Shown: positions 32,677-40,864 of the stretch, piece after piece
Layout of the letters: each line of letters opens with the position of its first letter
How positions within the stretch are numbered: the first letter of the stretch is position 1
DNA from: Thermoanaerobacter ethanolicus JW 200
GTDB lineage: Bacteria; Bacillota; Thermoanaerobacteria; Thermoanaerobacterales; Thermoanaerobacteraceae
Reading direction: 5' to 3'
Length of the DNA: 64,000 bases
Assembly: GCF_003722315.1 (NCBI RefSeq)
Contig: NZ_CP033580.1
Span: 1,797,001-1,861,000, forward strand
Position numbers and translations under genes: made by a program
Notes under the pieces: generated by a model
The model's input: only the letters and a program-made list of their open reading frames with translations
Database searches by the model: none
What the model was told of the DNA's origin: nothing

Positions 32677-33306
32677 AATGTGAAGATATATAGTATTAGG
32701 ATAATTGCTTGTATATTTTATAACTTTTACAGTCCCTGGTTGAATATTTTTTCCACATTTTAAGCATAGGTAATTTTTGTTTTCTTGCAAATAAGTGTAG
32801 CTTATTTCTACCTCTAATTTTCCATATTCTTTCCAGCTATTCCACCCAGTTTTGCACAATTTGGCTCTGTTTTCATAATCGGCATATACCCATCTTAGCA
32901 ATCGATGAAAATGAAAAGGATATTTTGTGTATCTTAAAAACTTTTCTGGCAATCCTAAAGATAAAGCGTAATTTTCAAAAGAATTTTCTATTATATCCTG
33001 AAGAGGATTTAATATTTGGGTACTTTCCCAATTATACTCTTCTTGTTCTAACCATTTTCTAAAAGTATCAAACATGTAACCTCTACAAACTTGTATTTTT
33101 TCAGTTTTGCTTACTTTAAGCTTTTCTAAAAGTTTTTTCCCGATTTCACAGGCTTTTTTTAAATACAATTTATTTTTAAAGTTTTCTTCGTTATAATATT
33201 CTATGGGAATTATATCACAGAAAAATTCTCCGGTTTCTACTCTCATAGCCCCAATACACGTTCCACCTACTAAACTTCCACTTCCCGCGTCGTCTATTTG
33301 TATCAC
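32668..33306 (-). CDS. Hypothetical protein, RNase H-like start and C-terminal zinc ribbon
   Basis: I do not recognise this 212-residue protein with certainty. The N-terminus (MIQIDDAGSGSLVGGTCIGA) resembles the first strand-turn of RNase H-fold enzymes, with two acidic residues at 4-5. The middle is helical and rich in aromatic residues. The C-terminus has CLKCG and a later Cys (CLKCG...HINC), a possible zinc ribbon. RBS GGAGTGATA precedes the ATG. It stands alone, convergent to the LysM gene and divergent from surE. Function unknown. Confidence 0.75.
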   Translation of the reverse strand: MIQIDDAGSGSLVGGTCIGAMRVETGEFFCDIIPIEYYNEENFKNKLYLKKACEIGKKLLEKLKVSKTEKIQVCRGYMFDTFRKWLEQEEYNWESTQILNPLQDIIENSFENYALSLGLPEKFLRYTKYPFHFHRLLRWVYADYENRAKLCKTGWNSWKEYGKLEVEISYTYLQENKNYLCLKCGKNIQPGTVKVIKYTSNYPNTIYLHINC

Positions 33307-33384
33307 TGTATCACTCCTTGCCTATATATAAATTTTGTAATAAAATCAAAGTAATTATACGTTATTAATTAGAGGAGGTAGAAA

Positions 33385-34143
33385 ATGAAAATACTTCTTA
33401 CTAATGACGATGGAGTACAAGGATTAGGGATGTTAAAATTAGCAGAATATCTTAAAGATAAGTATAAGGTAACGGTAGTAGCTCCTGAAAAAGAAAGAAG
33501 TGCTATAAGCCATGCTATAACTTTACATAAACCTTTAAGGCTTAAAAAAGTGAAGGAAGAGGATGGTTTGAAAATATATGCGGTAAATGGTACGCCCTCC
33601 GATTGTGTCAAATTAGGAATTGAAGTGGTGCTGGAAGAAAAACCTGATATTATAATTTCTGGCATTAATGAAGGTCTAAATTTAGGGACAGATATACTTT
33701 ATTCTGGTACTGTTTCTGCGGCTATAGAAGCTGCAATTTACGGTATTCCTGCTATTGCAGTTTCCCTTGCAGAAACCGCTGATATTGAAGATAGGCGTAT
33801 ATATAAATTTTTGGAGAATTTAATAGAAAAAGTTTTAGAAAAAGGATTACCTAAAAACACATTATTGAATGTAAATATACCCGATTTTAAGAAGGGAATA
33901 AAGGGCGTAAAAGCTACAATACTCGGCAAGAGAATCTATATTGAGACTTTTCAAAAAAATTATGACCCAAGAGGGAAAGAGTACTATTGGATGGCAGGGA
34001 AAATTTCGGAAATAGAAAAGGATGAAAGGACAGACATTGTTTCTGTGAAAGAAGGTTATATTTCTATTACTCCAATTCATTTTGATTTAACAGAGTACAA
34101 CATGATAAATATTTTAAACTCCTGGGATATAAAAATAGAATAA
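33385..34143 (+). CDS. surE: 5'/3'-nucleotidase SurE
   Basis: Metal-dependent nucleoside monophosphate phosphatase of 252 residues, common in thermophiles. The metal site ILLTNDDGV at the N-terminus, SAISHAITL, NGTPSDCVKLG and SGINEGLNLGTDILYSGTVSAA are family signatures. ATG 33385 follows AGAGGAGG. It is a single gene with a promoter shared by the divergent region; no operon partners are visible. Confidence 0.95.
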   Translation: MKILLTNDDGVQGLGMLKLAEYLKDKYKVTVVAPEKERSAISHAITLHKPLRLKKVKEEDGLKIYAVNGTPSDCVKLGIEVVLEEKPDIIISGINEGLNLGTDILYSGTVSAAIEAAIYGIPAIAVSLAETADIEDRRIYKFLENLIEKVLEKGLPKNTLLNVNIPDFKKGIKGVKATILGKRIYIETFQKNYDPRGKEYYWMAGKISEIEKDERTDIVSVKEGYISITPIHFDLTEYNMINILNSWDIKIE

Positions 34144-34213
34144 ATATTTCTAATATTCTATATGATGCAAGAATTGTATCAAAAATATTCATGAAATTTA
34201 TTATTCATTTTAT

Positions 34214-34240
34214 GGAGGATTTTTTATTTTTGTATAGAAT
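34214..34240 (+). promoter_or_regulatory. Sigma-H promoter of the korDABC operon
   Basis: GGAGGATTT (34214-34222), 11 bases, ATAGAAT (34234-34240) match the sigma-H consensus exactly. The -10 lies inside one arm of a 12-base inverted repeat: TAATATTCTATA at 34151-34162 and its complement at 34233-34244. Confidence 0.65.
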
Positions 34241-34278
34241 ATTATATATTGCAAACAAAATTTAATGAGGGTGATAAA

Positions 34279-34476
34279 TTGGTAAAAAATAAAGAGCTCG
34301 TAATAATAGAAGAATGGTGCAAAGGCTGCGGCATTTGTGTAGAATTTTGTCCTGTTAAAGTATTGGAACTAAAAAATGGTAAAGTTAGACTAATAGATGC
34401 GGATAAATGCACTAAATGCGGCCTTTGCGAGCTTCGGTGTCCTGATTTTGCCATATATTTAGAGGTGAAAGAATGA
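34279..34476 (+). CDS. korD: 2-oxoacid:ferredoxin oxidoreductase ferredoxin subunit (KorD type)
   Basis: Two-cluster 4Fe-4S polypeptide of 65 residues with CKGCGICVEFCP and CTKCGLCELRCP. It relays electrons from the TPP subunit to external ferredoxin. TTG start 34279 chosen because GAGGGTGAT lies just before it; an earlier TTG at 34249 lacks a site. It overlaps korA by 4 bases. Confidence 0.92.
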   Translation: MVKNKELVIIEEWCKGCGICVEFCPVKVLELKNGKVRLIDADKCTKCGLCELRCPDFAIYLEVKE

Positions 34477-35600
34477 TGCCTACGGTATTGATGCAAGGAA
34501 ATGAAGCGGTAGTGGAAGGAGCTATAGATGCTGGACTAAAATTTTATGCAGGATATCCAATAACTCCCTCTACTGAGATTGCTGAACTTTGTGCCGAAAA
34601 ACTTCCTTTTGTAGGTGGGAAATTTATTCAAATGGAAGATGAAATCGCCAGCATGGCAGCAGTTATAGGAGCCTCCCTTACTGGATTAAAAGCAATGACT
34701 GCTACATCGGGTCCTGGGTTTTCTTTAAAACAAGAAAACATAGGCTTCGCCGCTATGGCAGAAATTCCATGTGTTATAGTAGATGTTCAACGAATGGGTC
34801 CGAGCACAGGAATGCCTACTTCCCCTGCACAAGGAGATGTAATGCAATCCAGATGGGGAACTCATGGAGACCATCCTATAATCGTTTTATCACCATCTTC
34901 TGTAAAGGAAGCTTACTATATTACTATTCAAGCTTTTAATCTTTCTGAAAAATACAGGACACCTGTAATTTTACTTATGGATGAAGTTATAGGTCATCTA
35001 CGAGAAGCAGTTAATTTGGATGAATATAAAGATGTAGAAATTTTTGAACGACCCATGCCCCAAGACAAAGAGAACTACTTACCTTACCAGTATATAGAAA
35101 ATGGAGTTGCACCTTTAGCACCCTTTGGTAAAGGTTTTAGATTTCACGTAACAGGACTTGCCCACAATGAAAAAGGATTGCCTACAAATGACCCTAAAGT
35201 AACAGAAAAATTGATAAAAAGATTGATAGGAAAAATTGAAAACAATAAAAAAGACATAATAATGTTTGAAGAAAAAGATACTGAAGGTGGAGATATACTT
35301 CTTATCTCCTTTGGTTCTTCTGCCAGAGCTTGTGAAGCGGCGATGCAAGAACTTAAAAAAGAAGGAATAAAAGTTGGACTTTTTAAACCTATAACCATAT
35401 GGCCTTTCCCTGATGAAAAATTGAGGGAAATATATCCTAGATTTAAGAAAGTGTTTGTAGTTGAAATGAATACAGGGCAACTTTACTATGAAGTAGATAG
35501 AATTATCAAAGGGAATACCTATGTAGGAAAAATTAACAAATTTAATGGAGAGTTTCTTACTCCTTTTGATATTGTAGAGAAGATAAAGGAGAGTTTTTAA
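34473..35600 (+). CDS. korA: 2-oxoacid:ferredoxin oxidoreductase alpha subunit
   Basis: Alpha subunit, 375 residues, of a KOR-type enzyme that oxidatively decarboxylates a 2-oxo acid (2-oxoglutarate or branched-chain) to the acyl-CoA with reduced ferredoxin. It has the pyrimidine-binding Pyr domain (AGYPITPSTE, TATSGPGFSLKQENIGFA) and a C-terminal transketolase-like domain (ISFGSSARACEAAM). In POR/KOR enzymes domain II is this C-terminal part. The substrate cannot be fixed by sequence alone; the gdh neighbour and the gene arrangement favour 2-oxoglutarate. Confidence 0.9.
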   Translation: MMPTVLMQGNEAVVEGAIDAGLKFYAGYPITPSTEIAELCAEKLPFVGGKFIQMEDEIASMAAVIGASLTGLKAMTATSGPGFSLKQENIGFAAMAEIPCVIVDVQRMGPSTGMPTSPAQGDVMQSRWGTHGDHPIIVLSPSSVKEAYYITIQAFNLSEKYRTPVILLMDEVIGHLREAVNLDEYKDVEIFERPMPQDKENYLPYQYIENGVAPLAPFGKGFRFHVTGLAHNEKGLPTNDPKVTEKLIKRLIGKIENNKKDIIMFEEKDTEGGDILLISFGSSARACEAAMQELKKEGIKVGLFKPITIWPFPDEKLREIYPRFKKVFVVEMNTGQLYYEVDRIIKGNTYVGKINKFNGEFLTPFDIVEKIKESF

Positions 35601-35601
35601 A

Positions 35602-36426
35602 ATGGCTTCTGAGTTAGTAGAAAGGTATTTTAGAAAAGAAACGTTACCAAATATTTGGTGTCCAGGTTGCAGCAATGGAATAGTAACGGCAGCTATTGTA
35701 AGAGCAATTGACAACTTAGGACTTGATCAAAACAAGGTATGTATTGTATCTGGAATTGGTTGTTCTGCAAGGGCATCAGGATACTTGGATTTTAATACTT
35801 TGCATACTACCCATGGAAGAGCTATTGCTTTTGCAACAGGTATTAAATTTGCTAATCCTGAGCTTACAGTAATAGTTATTACTGGAGATGGAGATAATGC
35901 GGCTATTGGAGGTAATCACTTTATTCATGCTTGCAGAAGAAATATAGACTTAACTGTAGTAATGTACAACAACCATATTTATGGAATGACAGGAGGACAG
36001 TATTCTCCAACGACTCCACGATTTGACAGAGCTACTACTGCACCTTACGGAAATATTGATAGGTATTTTGATATTTGCAAATTGGCCATTGGAGCAGGTG
36101 CTACTTATGTAGCTAGGGGTACTGCTTACCATGTTCATCAATTGACAAAACTAATTGAAAGAGGAATTTCTCATAAAGGTTTTTCCTTCATTGAAGCTTT
36201 AAGTATATGTCCTACTTACTATGGAAGAAAAAATAAAAAAGGAACACCTGCAGATATGCTAAAGTGGTTAAAAGACCATGCAGTAGACATAAAACAAGGT
36301 AGTAAAATGGACCCTGAAGAGTTTCATGACAAATTTATTATTGGAGAGCTTTTAAATATTGATGAGCCTGAATTTGTAGAAGAATATCAAAAAATGTTAA
36401 ATAATTTGAAGGTGAATTACAAATGA
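35602..36426 (+). CDS. korB: 2-oxoacid:ferredoxin oxidoreductase beta subunit (TPP-binding)
   Basis: The 274-residue beta subunit binds thiamine diphosphate: CPGCSNGIV, GIGCSARASGYLDF, HGRAIAFATGIKFA, and the GDGDNAAIGGNHFIHACRRN pyrophosphate/Mg motif are clear. ICPTYYGR near the C-terminus is typical of KorB. It starts 1 base after korA and overlaps korC by 4 bases. Confidence 0.93.
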   Translation: MASELVERYFRKETLPNIWCPGCSNGIVTAAIVRAIDNLGLDQNKVCIVSGIGCSARASGYLDFNTLHTTHGRAIAFATGIKFANPELTVIVITGDGDNAAIGGNHFIHACRRNIDLTVVMYNNHIYGMTGGQYSPTTPRFDRATTAPYGNIDRYFDICKLAIGAGATYVARGTAYHVHQLTKLIERGISHKGFSFIEALSICPTYYGRKNKKGTPADMLKWLKDHAVDIKQGSKMDPEEFHDKFIIGELLNIDEPEFVEEYQKMLNNLKVNYK

Positions 36427-36986
36427 GTTCAATAGAGATAAGATTAAGTGGTTCAGGAGGGCAAGGTTTAATCCTTGCAGGAATAATTTTGGCGGAAGCT
36501 GCAATATTGGATGGTAAAAATAGTGTTCAAAGTCAGTCCTATGGTCCTGAGGCAAGAGGGGGGTCCAGCAAAGCAGAAATAATAATAAGTGATGAATATA
36601 TAACGTATCCTAAGGTATTAAAGCCAGACATACTACTTACTCTTGCGCCTTCTGCCTATTTATGGTATAAAAATGACATGAAAGAAAATGGAATAATTAT
36701 AATAGATGAATCAATAATTCCTAATGATGAAGATGCCCAAAAAGTTATCCGACTTCCCATAATAAAAACTGCACAAGAGGTTATTGGAAGAGCTTTTGTG
36801 GCGAATATAATATCTTTAGGTGTAATAGCAGAGTTAACTAATGTAGTAACAAAAGAATCTTTGGAAAGAGCTGTTTTAAATAGAGTACCTCCAGGCACAG
36901 AAGAGATTAACAAAAGAGCATTGACAGAGGGCTATAATCTTGAAAAAATGAGGGGTAGTGAAATATGGCAAAAACAGATGATTTGA
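36423..36986 (+). CDS. korC: 2-oxoacid:ferredoxin oxidoreductase gamma subunit
   Basis: The 187-residue gamma subunit with the start RLSGSGGQGLILAGIILAEAA and the QSYGPEARGGSSKAEIIIS motif. It binds CoA-side elements in the POR/KOR assembly. Overlaps of 4 bases with korB and 22 bases with the regulator gene show tight coupling. Confidence 0.93.
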   Translation: MSSIEIRLSGSGGQGLILAGIILAEAAILDGKNSVQSQSYGPEARGGSSKAEIIISDEYITYPKVLKPDILLTLAPSAYLWYKNDMKENGIIIIDESIIPNDEDAQKVIRLPIIKTAQEVIGRAFVANIISLGVIAELTNVVTKESLERAVLNRVPPGTEEINKRALTEGYNLEKMRGSEIWQKQMI

Positions 36987-37828
36987 TAAAAAGGATACAA
37001 GATAATTATACAAAATTAAGCAAAAGCCAAAAGATAATAGCAGAGTATATTATAAATCATTATGATAAGGCAGCTTTTATGACAGCTGCAAAATTGGGAG
37101 CCAGCATAAATGTAAGTGAATCAACTGTTGTAAGATTTGCTAATACTTTAGGCTATAATGGATATCCAGAACTTCAAAATGCACTGCAAGAGCTTATAAA
37201 AAATAAACTTACAACAGTGCAAAGGTTAGAAATGACAGAAGAGACAGATGAAATTGCTATATTGAATAATGTACTAAAAGCCGACATAGAAAACATAAAA
37301 GAGACCATAAATGAAATAAATAAGGATGACTTTAGAAGAGTCGTTTCAGATATCATCAATGCTACAAAAATTTATATAATAGGTTCCAGAAGTTCTATTG
37401 TCATTGCAGAATATTTGGGATTTTATTTAAATTTAATACGGGAAAATGTGTCAGTCGTTAAAGCCGGCGTATCAGATGTTTTCGAGCAAATTCTCAGAGT
37501 TAGTGAAAATGATTTAGTGATAGGAATTGGTTTTCCGAGATACTCAAAAAGAACATTAGATGTGCTGAAATATGCAAAATCTCAGAATGCAAAAATCGTT
37601 ACAATAACAGACAGTTTAATTTCTCCTCTTACCTCTGTTGCTGATGAGATATTAATTGCGAAAAGCAACATGGCTTCTTTTGTGGATTCATTAGTGGCAC
37701 CGCTAAGTCTTGTCAATGCTCTTGTTGTAGCTGTGGGTCTCAAAGAAAAAGAGAAAATAACGGATACTTTTGAAAAATTGGAAAGTATTTGGGATGAATA
37801 TGGAGTATATTTCTCAAAGCCAAATTAA
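36965..37828 (+). CDS. MurR/RpiR family transcriptional regulator
   Basis: A 287-residue regulator with an N-terminal RpiR helix-turn-helix domain (about 1-80, KLGASINVSESTVVRFANTLGYNGYPE) and a SIS domain (about 110-260) that usually binds a phosphosugar. RpiR proteins normally control sugar or amino-sugar genes; here the gene overlaps korC by 22 bases and precedes gdh, so it may sense a metabolite linked to 2-oxoglutarate or glutamate use. The ATG at 36965 follows GAGGGGTAG. Confidence 0.9.
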   Translation: MAKTDDLIKRIQDNYTKLSKSQKIIAEYIINHYDKAAFMTAAKLGASINVSESTVVRFANTLGYNGYPELQNALQELIKNKLTTVQRLEMTEETDEIAILNNVLKADIENIKETINEINKDDFRRVVSDIINATKIYIIGSRSSIVIAEYLGFYLNLIRENVSVVKAGVSDVFEQILRVSENDLVIGIGFPRYSKRTLDVLKYAKSQNAKIVTITDSLISPLTSVADEILIAKSNMASFVDSLVAPLSLVNALVVAVGLKEKEKITDTFEKLESIWDEYGVYFSKPN

Positions 37829-37841
37829 TAATAAAATTTTT

Positions 37842-37868
37842 GAAGGATTATTAAAAAATTTGTAGAAT
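37842..37868 (+). promoter_or_regulatory. Sigma-H promoter of gdh
   Basis: GAAGGATTA (37842-37850), 11 bases, GTAGAAT (37862-37868) match the sigma-H consensus exactly. It lies in the 98-base gap between the RpiR gene and gdh, so gdh can be expressed on its own. Confidence 0.7.
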
Positions 37869-37926
37869 ATATAATTTAGAAATCGATTTATTTGCTTCAA
37901 AATTTTAAAATTAGGAGGATAATAAA

Positions 37927-39177
37927 ATGTCAAAAGAGTCATTAAATCCTTTGATTATTGCGCAAAAACAGATTAAAAATGCTTGTGATTTGCTGGGGTT
38001 AGAAGAATCTGTTTACGAACTTTTAAAGGAACCTATGCGAGTATTAGAAGTTTCCATTCCTGTGCAGATGGATGATGGTACAGTAAAAGTCTTTAAAGGT
38101 TATAGGTCCCAACACAATGACGCATTAGGGCCCACAAAAGGTGGAATAAGATTTCATCCTGATGTTACATTAGATGAAGTAAAAGCCTTATCCATGTGGA
38201 TGACATTTAAATGTGGGGTAGTTGGGCTGCCATACGGGGGAGCAAAAGGCGGAGTAGTGGTAAATCCAAAAGAATTATCTAACGATGAGTTGCAGAGGTT
38301 AAGCAGGGGCTATATAAGAGCAATAGTCAGTATAATTGGTCCTAATAAAGATATACCAGCTCCAGATGTAAATACTAACATGCAAATTATGGCTTGGATG
38401 GTAGATGAGTATAACAAAATTGTAGGCTACAATAGCCCTGCGGTCATTACAGGAAAACCTTTGATATATGGTGGTTCTAAGGGAAGAACTGCTGCAACTG
38501 GATATGGAGTTGCATTGATGGCACGGGAGGCTGTAAAACGTTTACAGATGGATTCCAAAAATTGTACATCAGCTGTACAGGGCTTTGGAAATGTTGGAAG
38601 TTACACAGCTTTAAATCTTCATAGATTAGGAGCTAAAATTGTGGCAGTAAGTGATGTGTATGGAGGTATATACAATAAAGATGGAATTGATGTCGAAAAA
38701 TTAGTAGAGCATGTAAATAAGACAGGAACAGTTTGCAATTTTGAGGGAACAACCAGTATAACAAATGAAGAGCTTTTAACAATGGATGTAGATATTTTAG
38801 CTTTAGCAGCTTTAGAAAACCAGATAACTTCTGCAAATGCGCCAGATGTAAAGGCGAAAATAATTTGCGAGGGAGCAAATGGTCCTACCACCCCTGAAGC
38901 AGATAAAATTTTAGCAGAAAAAGGCGTGTTTGTAGTTCCAGATATTTTAGCTAATTCAGGAGGAGTAATAGTCTCATATTTTGAATGGGTACAAAATCTC
39001 ATGAATTATTATTGGACAGAAAAAGAAGTAGAAGAAAGACAGGAAATTATGATGGTAAATGCTTTTAACGCTATATATGAATTAGCACAACAGTACAAAG
39101 TTGATATGAGGACAGCAGCTTACATGATATCGATTAAACGAGTCTATGAAGCTATGAAAATTAGAGGTTGGTTATAA
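37927..39177 (+). CDS. gdhA: Glutamate dehydrogenase
   Basis: Interconverts glutamate and 2-oxoglutarate plus ammonia with NAD(P)H. 416 residues, of the hexameric small-subunit family: GPTKGGIRFHPDV, the catalytic Lys region LPYGGAKGGVVVNP, DIPAPDVNTN, and the Rossmann QGFGNVGSYTALNLH. A small nucleotide-specificity clue is the acidic residue after the second strand (VAVSDVYGG), which suggests NAD. AGGAGG precedes the ATG. Own sigma-H-type promoter and own terminator. Confidence 0.96.
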   Translation: MSKESLNPLIIAQKQIKNACDLLGLEESVYELLKEPMRVLEVSIPVQMDDGTVKVFKGYRSQHNDALGPTKGGIRFHPDVTLDEVKALSMWMTFKCGVVGLPYGGAKGGVVVNPKELSNDELQRLSRGYIRAIVSIIGPNKDIPAPDVNTNMQIMAWMVDEYNKIVGYNSPAVITGKPLIYGGSKGRTAATGYGVALMAREAVKRLQMDSKNCTSAVQGFGNVGSYTALNLHRLGAKIVAVSDVYGGIYNKDGIDVEKLVEHVNKTGTVCNFEGTTSITNEELLTMDVDILALAALENQITSANAPDVKAKIICEGANGPTTPEADKILAEKGVFVVPDILANSGGVIVSYFEWVQNLMNYYWTEKEVEERQEIMMVNAFNAIYELAQQYKVDMRTAAYMISIKRVYEAMKIRGWL

Positions 39178-39204
39178 AGGCCTTCAATTGAAGGTCTTTT
39201 TTTT
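39178..39204 (+). terminator. gdh terminator
   Basis: AGGCCTTCAA (39178-39187) pairs with TTGAAGGTCT (39188-39197), with one G-U pair, and eight T follow. Confidence 0.75.
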
Positions 39205-39248
39205 ATATGGTAAAATATTATAAAAAGCTTATCAGAGGAGGCTTCTTT

Positions 39249-39956
39249 ATGGTAAGGAGTCTTCTAACTGTAGATTGGGATTATTTTATACCTTCTAAAA
39301 AAGAGTGGTTTTTCTCTTATATAGAAAATGATAAAAATTTGACTCAACTGTGGTATAAGAGATATATAAAAGGGAAATTAGAGGGAGAAGATTTGGAAAA
39401 GACTATAAAAGTAGGTAAAGTCATAAAAGGCTTCTGGGATAAAATAAAGACACAGTTTGAGTTTGATAAAAATATTAAAATTTTTGTCTCTGAATCCCAT
39501 AAAGTTGCCTATTATTTGGCAAAAAATTTTGAGTGTTCTGAAGTAATTTCTTTTGATGCCCATTCTGATTTAGGATATGGTGGACTACCTTCACTGGATT
39601 TTGAATTAAATTGTGCTAATTGGCTAGGTAAACTTTTAAAAGAAGGTATAGTAAAAAGAGCCAACATTGTATATAGCCCTTACACCTTTGAAAAGCCTTC
39701 AGATTTTGAGGACTTTAACAATCTTTACAATATACAGTATTATAAATCTGTAGAAGAATTACCAAAAGAGAATTTGATAGGGGTTATACACATTTGTAGG
39801 TCGGGTATTTGGACACCTCCTTGGCTGGATGAGCGATTTGAAAAATTTATAAATGAGTTAGGCTTGCCTTTTAAGAAAATTCCATTAAAAGAGAGAAAAT
39901 GGGAGGTGTCAAAGCTTTCTTACGCAGATCAAATCTTTTACCTTAATTTCGCATAA
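39249..39956 (+). CDS. UPF0489 family protein, arginase-like (peptide arginase relative)
   Basis: A 235-residue protein of the UPF0489 family, in the ureohydrolase (arginase/deacetylase) fold superfamily. ISFDAHSDLGYGG carries the DAHxD metal ligands of arginases, and LTVDWDYFIP is the family start. Some members (OspR-like) convert arginine to ornithine inside ribosomal peptides, but no peptide precursor or maturase is seen nearby. ATG 39249 chosen because GAGGAGG is in front. The next gene is 18 bases away. Confidence 0.75.
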   Translation: MVRSLLTVDWDYFIPSKKEWFFSYIENDKNLTQLWYKRYIKGKLEGEDLEKTIKVGKVIKGFWDKIKTQFEFDKNIKIFVSESHKVAYYLAKNFECSEVISFDAHSDLGYGGLPSLDFELNCANWLGKLLKEGIVKRANIVYSPYTFEKPSDFEDFNNLYNIQYYKSVEELPKENLIGVIHICRSGIWTPPWLDERFEKFINELGLPFKKIPLKERKWEVSKLSYADQIFYLNFA

Positions 39957-39974
39957 AACTTAAGGAGGAATTGT

Positions 39975-40604
39975 ATGACTACACGACTATATATAGCACG
40001 TCACGGGCAATCAGAGTGGAATTTACACAATAAAATGCAAGGTGTGCAGGATATTGATTTGACACCTACAGGTTTAAAACAGGCTGAACTACTGGCGAGT
40101 CGATTAAAAAATGAGAAAATAGATTGTATATATTCAAGTGATTTAAAAAGAGCTTATGTAACTGCACAAATAATTGCAAAAGAGTTGGGATTAGAAGTTC
40201 AGAAAATTCCTGAGTTTAGAGAAATGTCCTTTGGTATATGGGAAGGGCTTACATCGGAAGAAATTAATGAATTGTATAAAGAAATATATACATTATGGAA
40301 AACAAATCCTGTTAAAGCTAATATAGAAAAAGGAGAAACTTTAGAAGAAGTTCAAAAGAGAATGGTAAAAAATACTTTGAAGATAGTTGAAGAGAATAAA
40401 GGAAAAAATATATTGATTGTTTCTCATGGGACTTCTATAAAAGCACTGATTTTAGGGCTTTTAGGAATTGACTTAAGTTTTTATCCTAGATTTAGAGTTG
40501 ATAATACTTCTCTTAATATAATAGATGTTAAAGAAGATGGAAAAACTGTTTTAGTGCTATTTAACGATACTTGTCATTTGAGGAGAGATGAAAAAATAAT
40601 ATGA
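39975..40604 (+). CDS. Histidine phosphatase family protein (phosphoglycerate mutase-like)
   Basis: A 209-residue branch-1 histidine phosphatase with LYIARHGQSEWN (catalytic His in RHG), FREMSFGIWEGL and the second catalytic His in LIVSHGTSIKALI. Related to GpmB/CobC/PhoE; substrate unknown. The start follows TAAGGAGG. Its stop TGA overlaps the ATG of the next, interrupted flavoprotein gene. Confidence 0.9.
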   Translation: MTTRLYIARHGQSEWNLHNKMQGVQDIDLTPTGLKQAELLASRLKNEKIDCIYSSDLKRAYVTAQIIAKELGLEVQKIPEFREMSFGIWEGLTSEEINELYKEIYTLWKTNPVKANIEKGETLEEVQKRMVKNTLKIVEENKGKNILIVSHGTSIKALILGLLGIDLSFYPRFRVDNTSLNIIDVKEDGKTVLVLFNDTCHLRRDEKII

Positions 40605-40649
40605 AAAAAATATTTGTAGTAGGCGGCGGTCCAGCAGGAATGATGGCAG
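40601..40649 (+). pseudogene. 5' fragment of an interrupted BaiN/HI0933-type flavoprotein gene
   Basis: ATG 40601 overlaps the preceding stop. The fragment encodes MKKIFVVGGGPAGMMA, the FAD-binding GxGxxG motif, before the transposon begins at 40650. Reading into the element adds 19 unrelated residues and stops at 40705. Joining base 40649 to base 43871 restores the frame exactly (GMMAALSAAMMGKEV). Confidence 0.9.
40643..40649. repeat. Target-site duplication, left copy (ATGGCAG)
   Basis: ATGGCAG directly abuts the left terminal repeat and is repeated at 43864-43870. Excising the element with one copy rebuilds the split flavoprotein gene in frame. Confidence 0.9.
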
Positions 40650-40831
40650 TGTCAATTCTCAAATTAAATCTCCAAAGATTTTCAAATTATAATGGCATTT
40701 TTTAAGTGTATAAAAGTATTTTTTCTCAAATTATTACAGCCTGATTAAAAATTTTTTCCACTTTTTAAGAGCATTACCGCCAAAATATGTTAATATCTGT
40801 TATTGGCAATTTGAATTAATTGAAGTATAAT

Positions 40832-40864
40832 AAAAAATGAGAGTAGCGAAAGCTACTACTCTCA
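40832..40864 (-). terminator. Terminator of the transposon operon
   Basis: On the minus strand GAGAGTAGTAGC, loop TTTC and GCTACTCTC form a stem with a 3-base bulge, followed by ATTTTTTATT. It starts at the stop codon of the ATPase gene. Confidence 0.7.

Noticed and set aside
35115-35714. 199-codon minus-strand frame over korA/korB
   Set aside because: Phe/Tyr/Lys-rich antisense of AT-rich coding DNA with no start signal.
34473-36986. Pyruvate:ferredoxin oxidoreductase instead of KOR
   Set aside because: The order ferredoxin-alpha-beta-gamma with a separate 65-residue ferredoxin and the KorB-type motifs fit the KOR branch better, though substrate is not proven.
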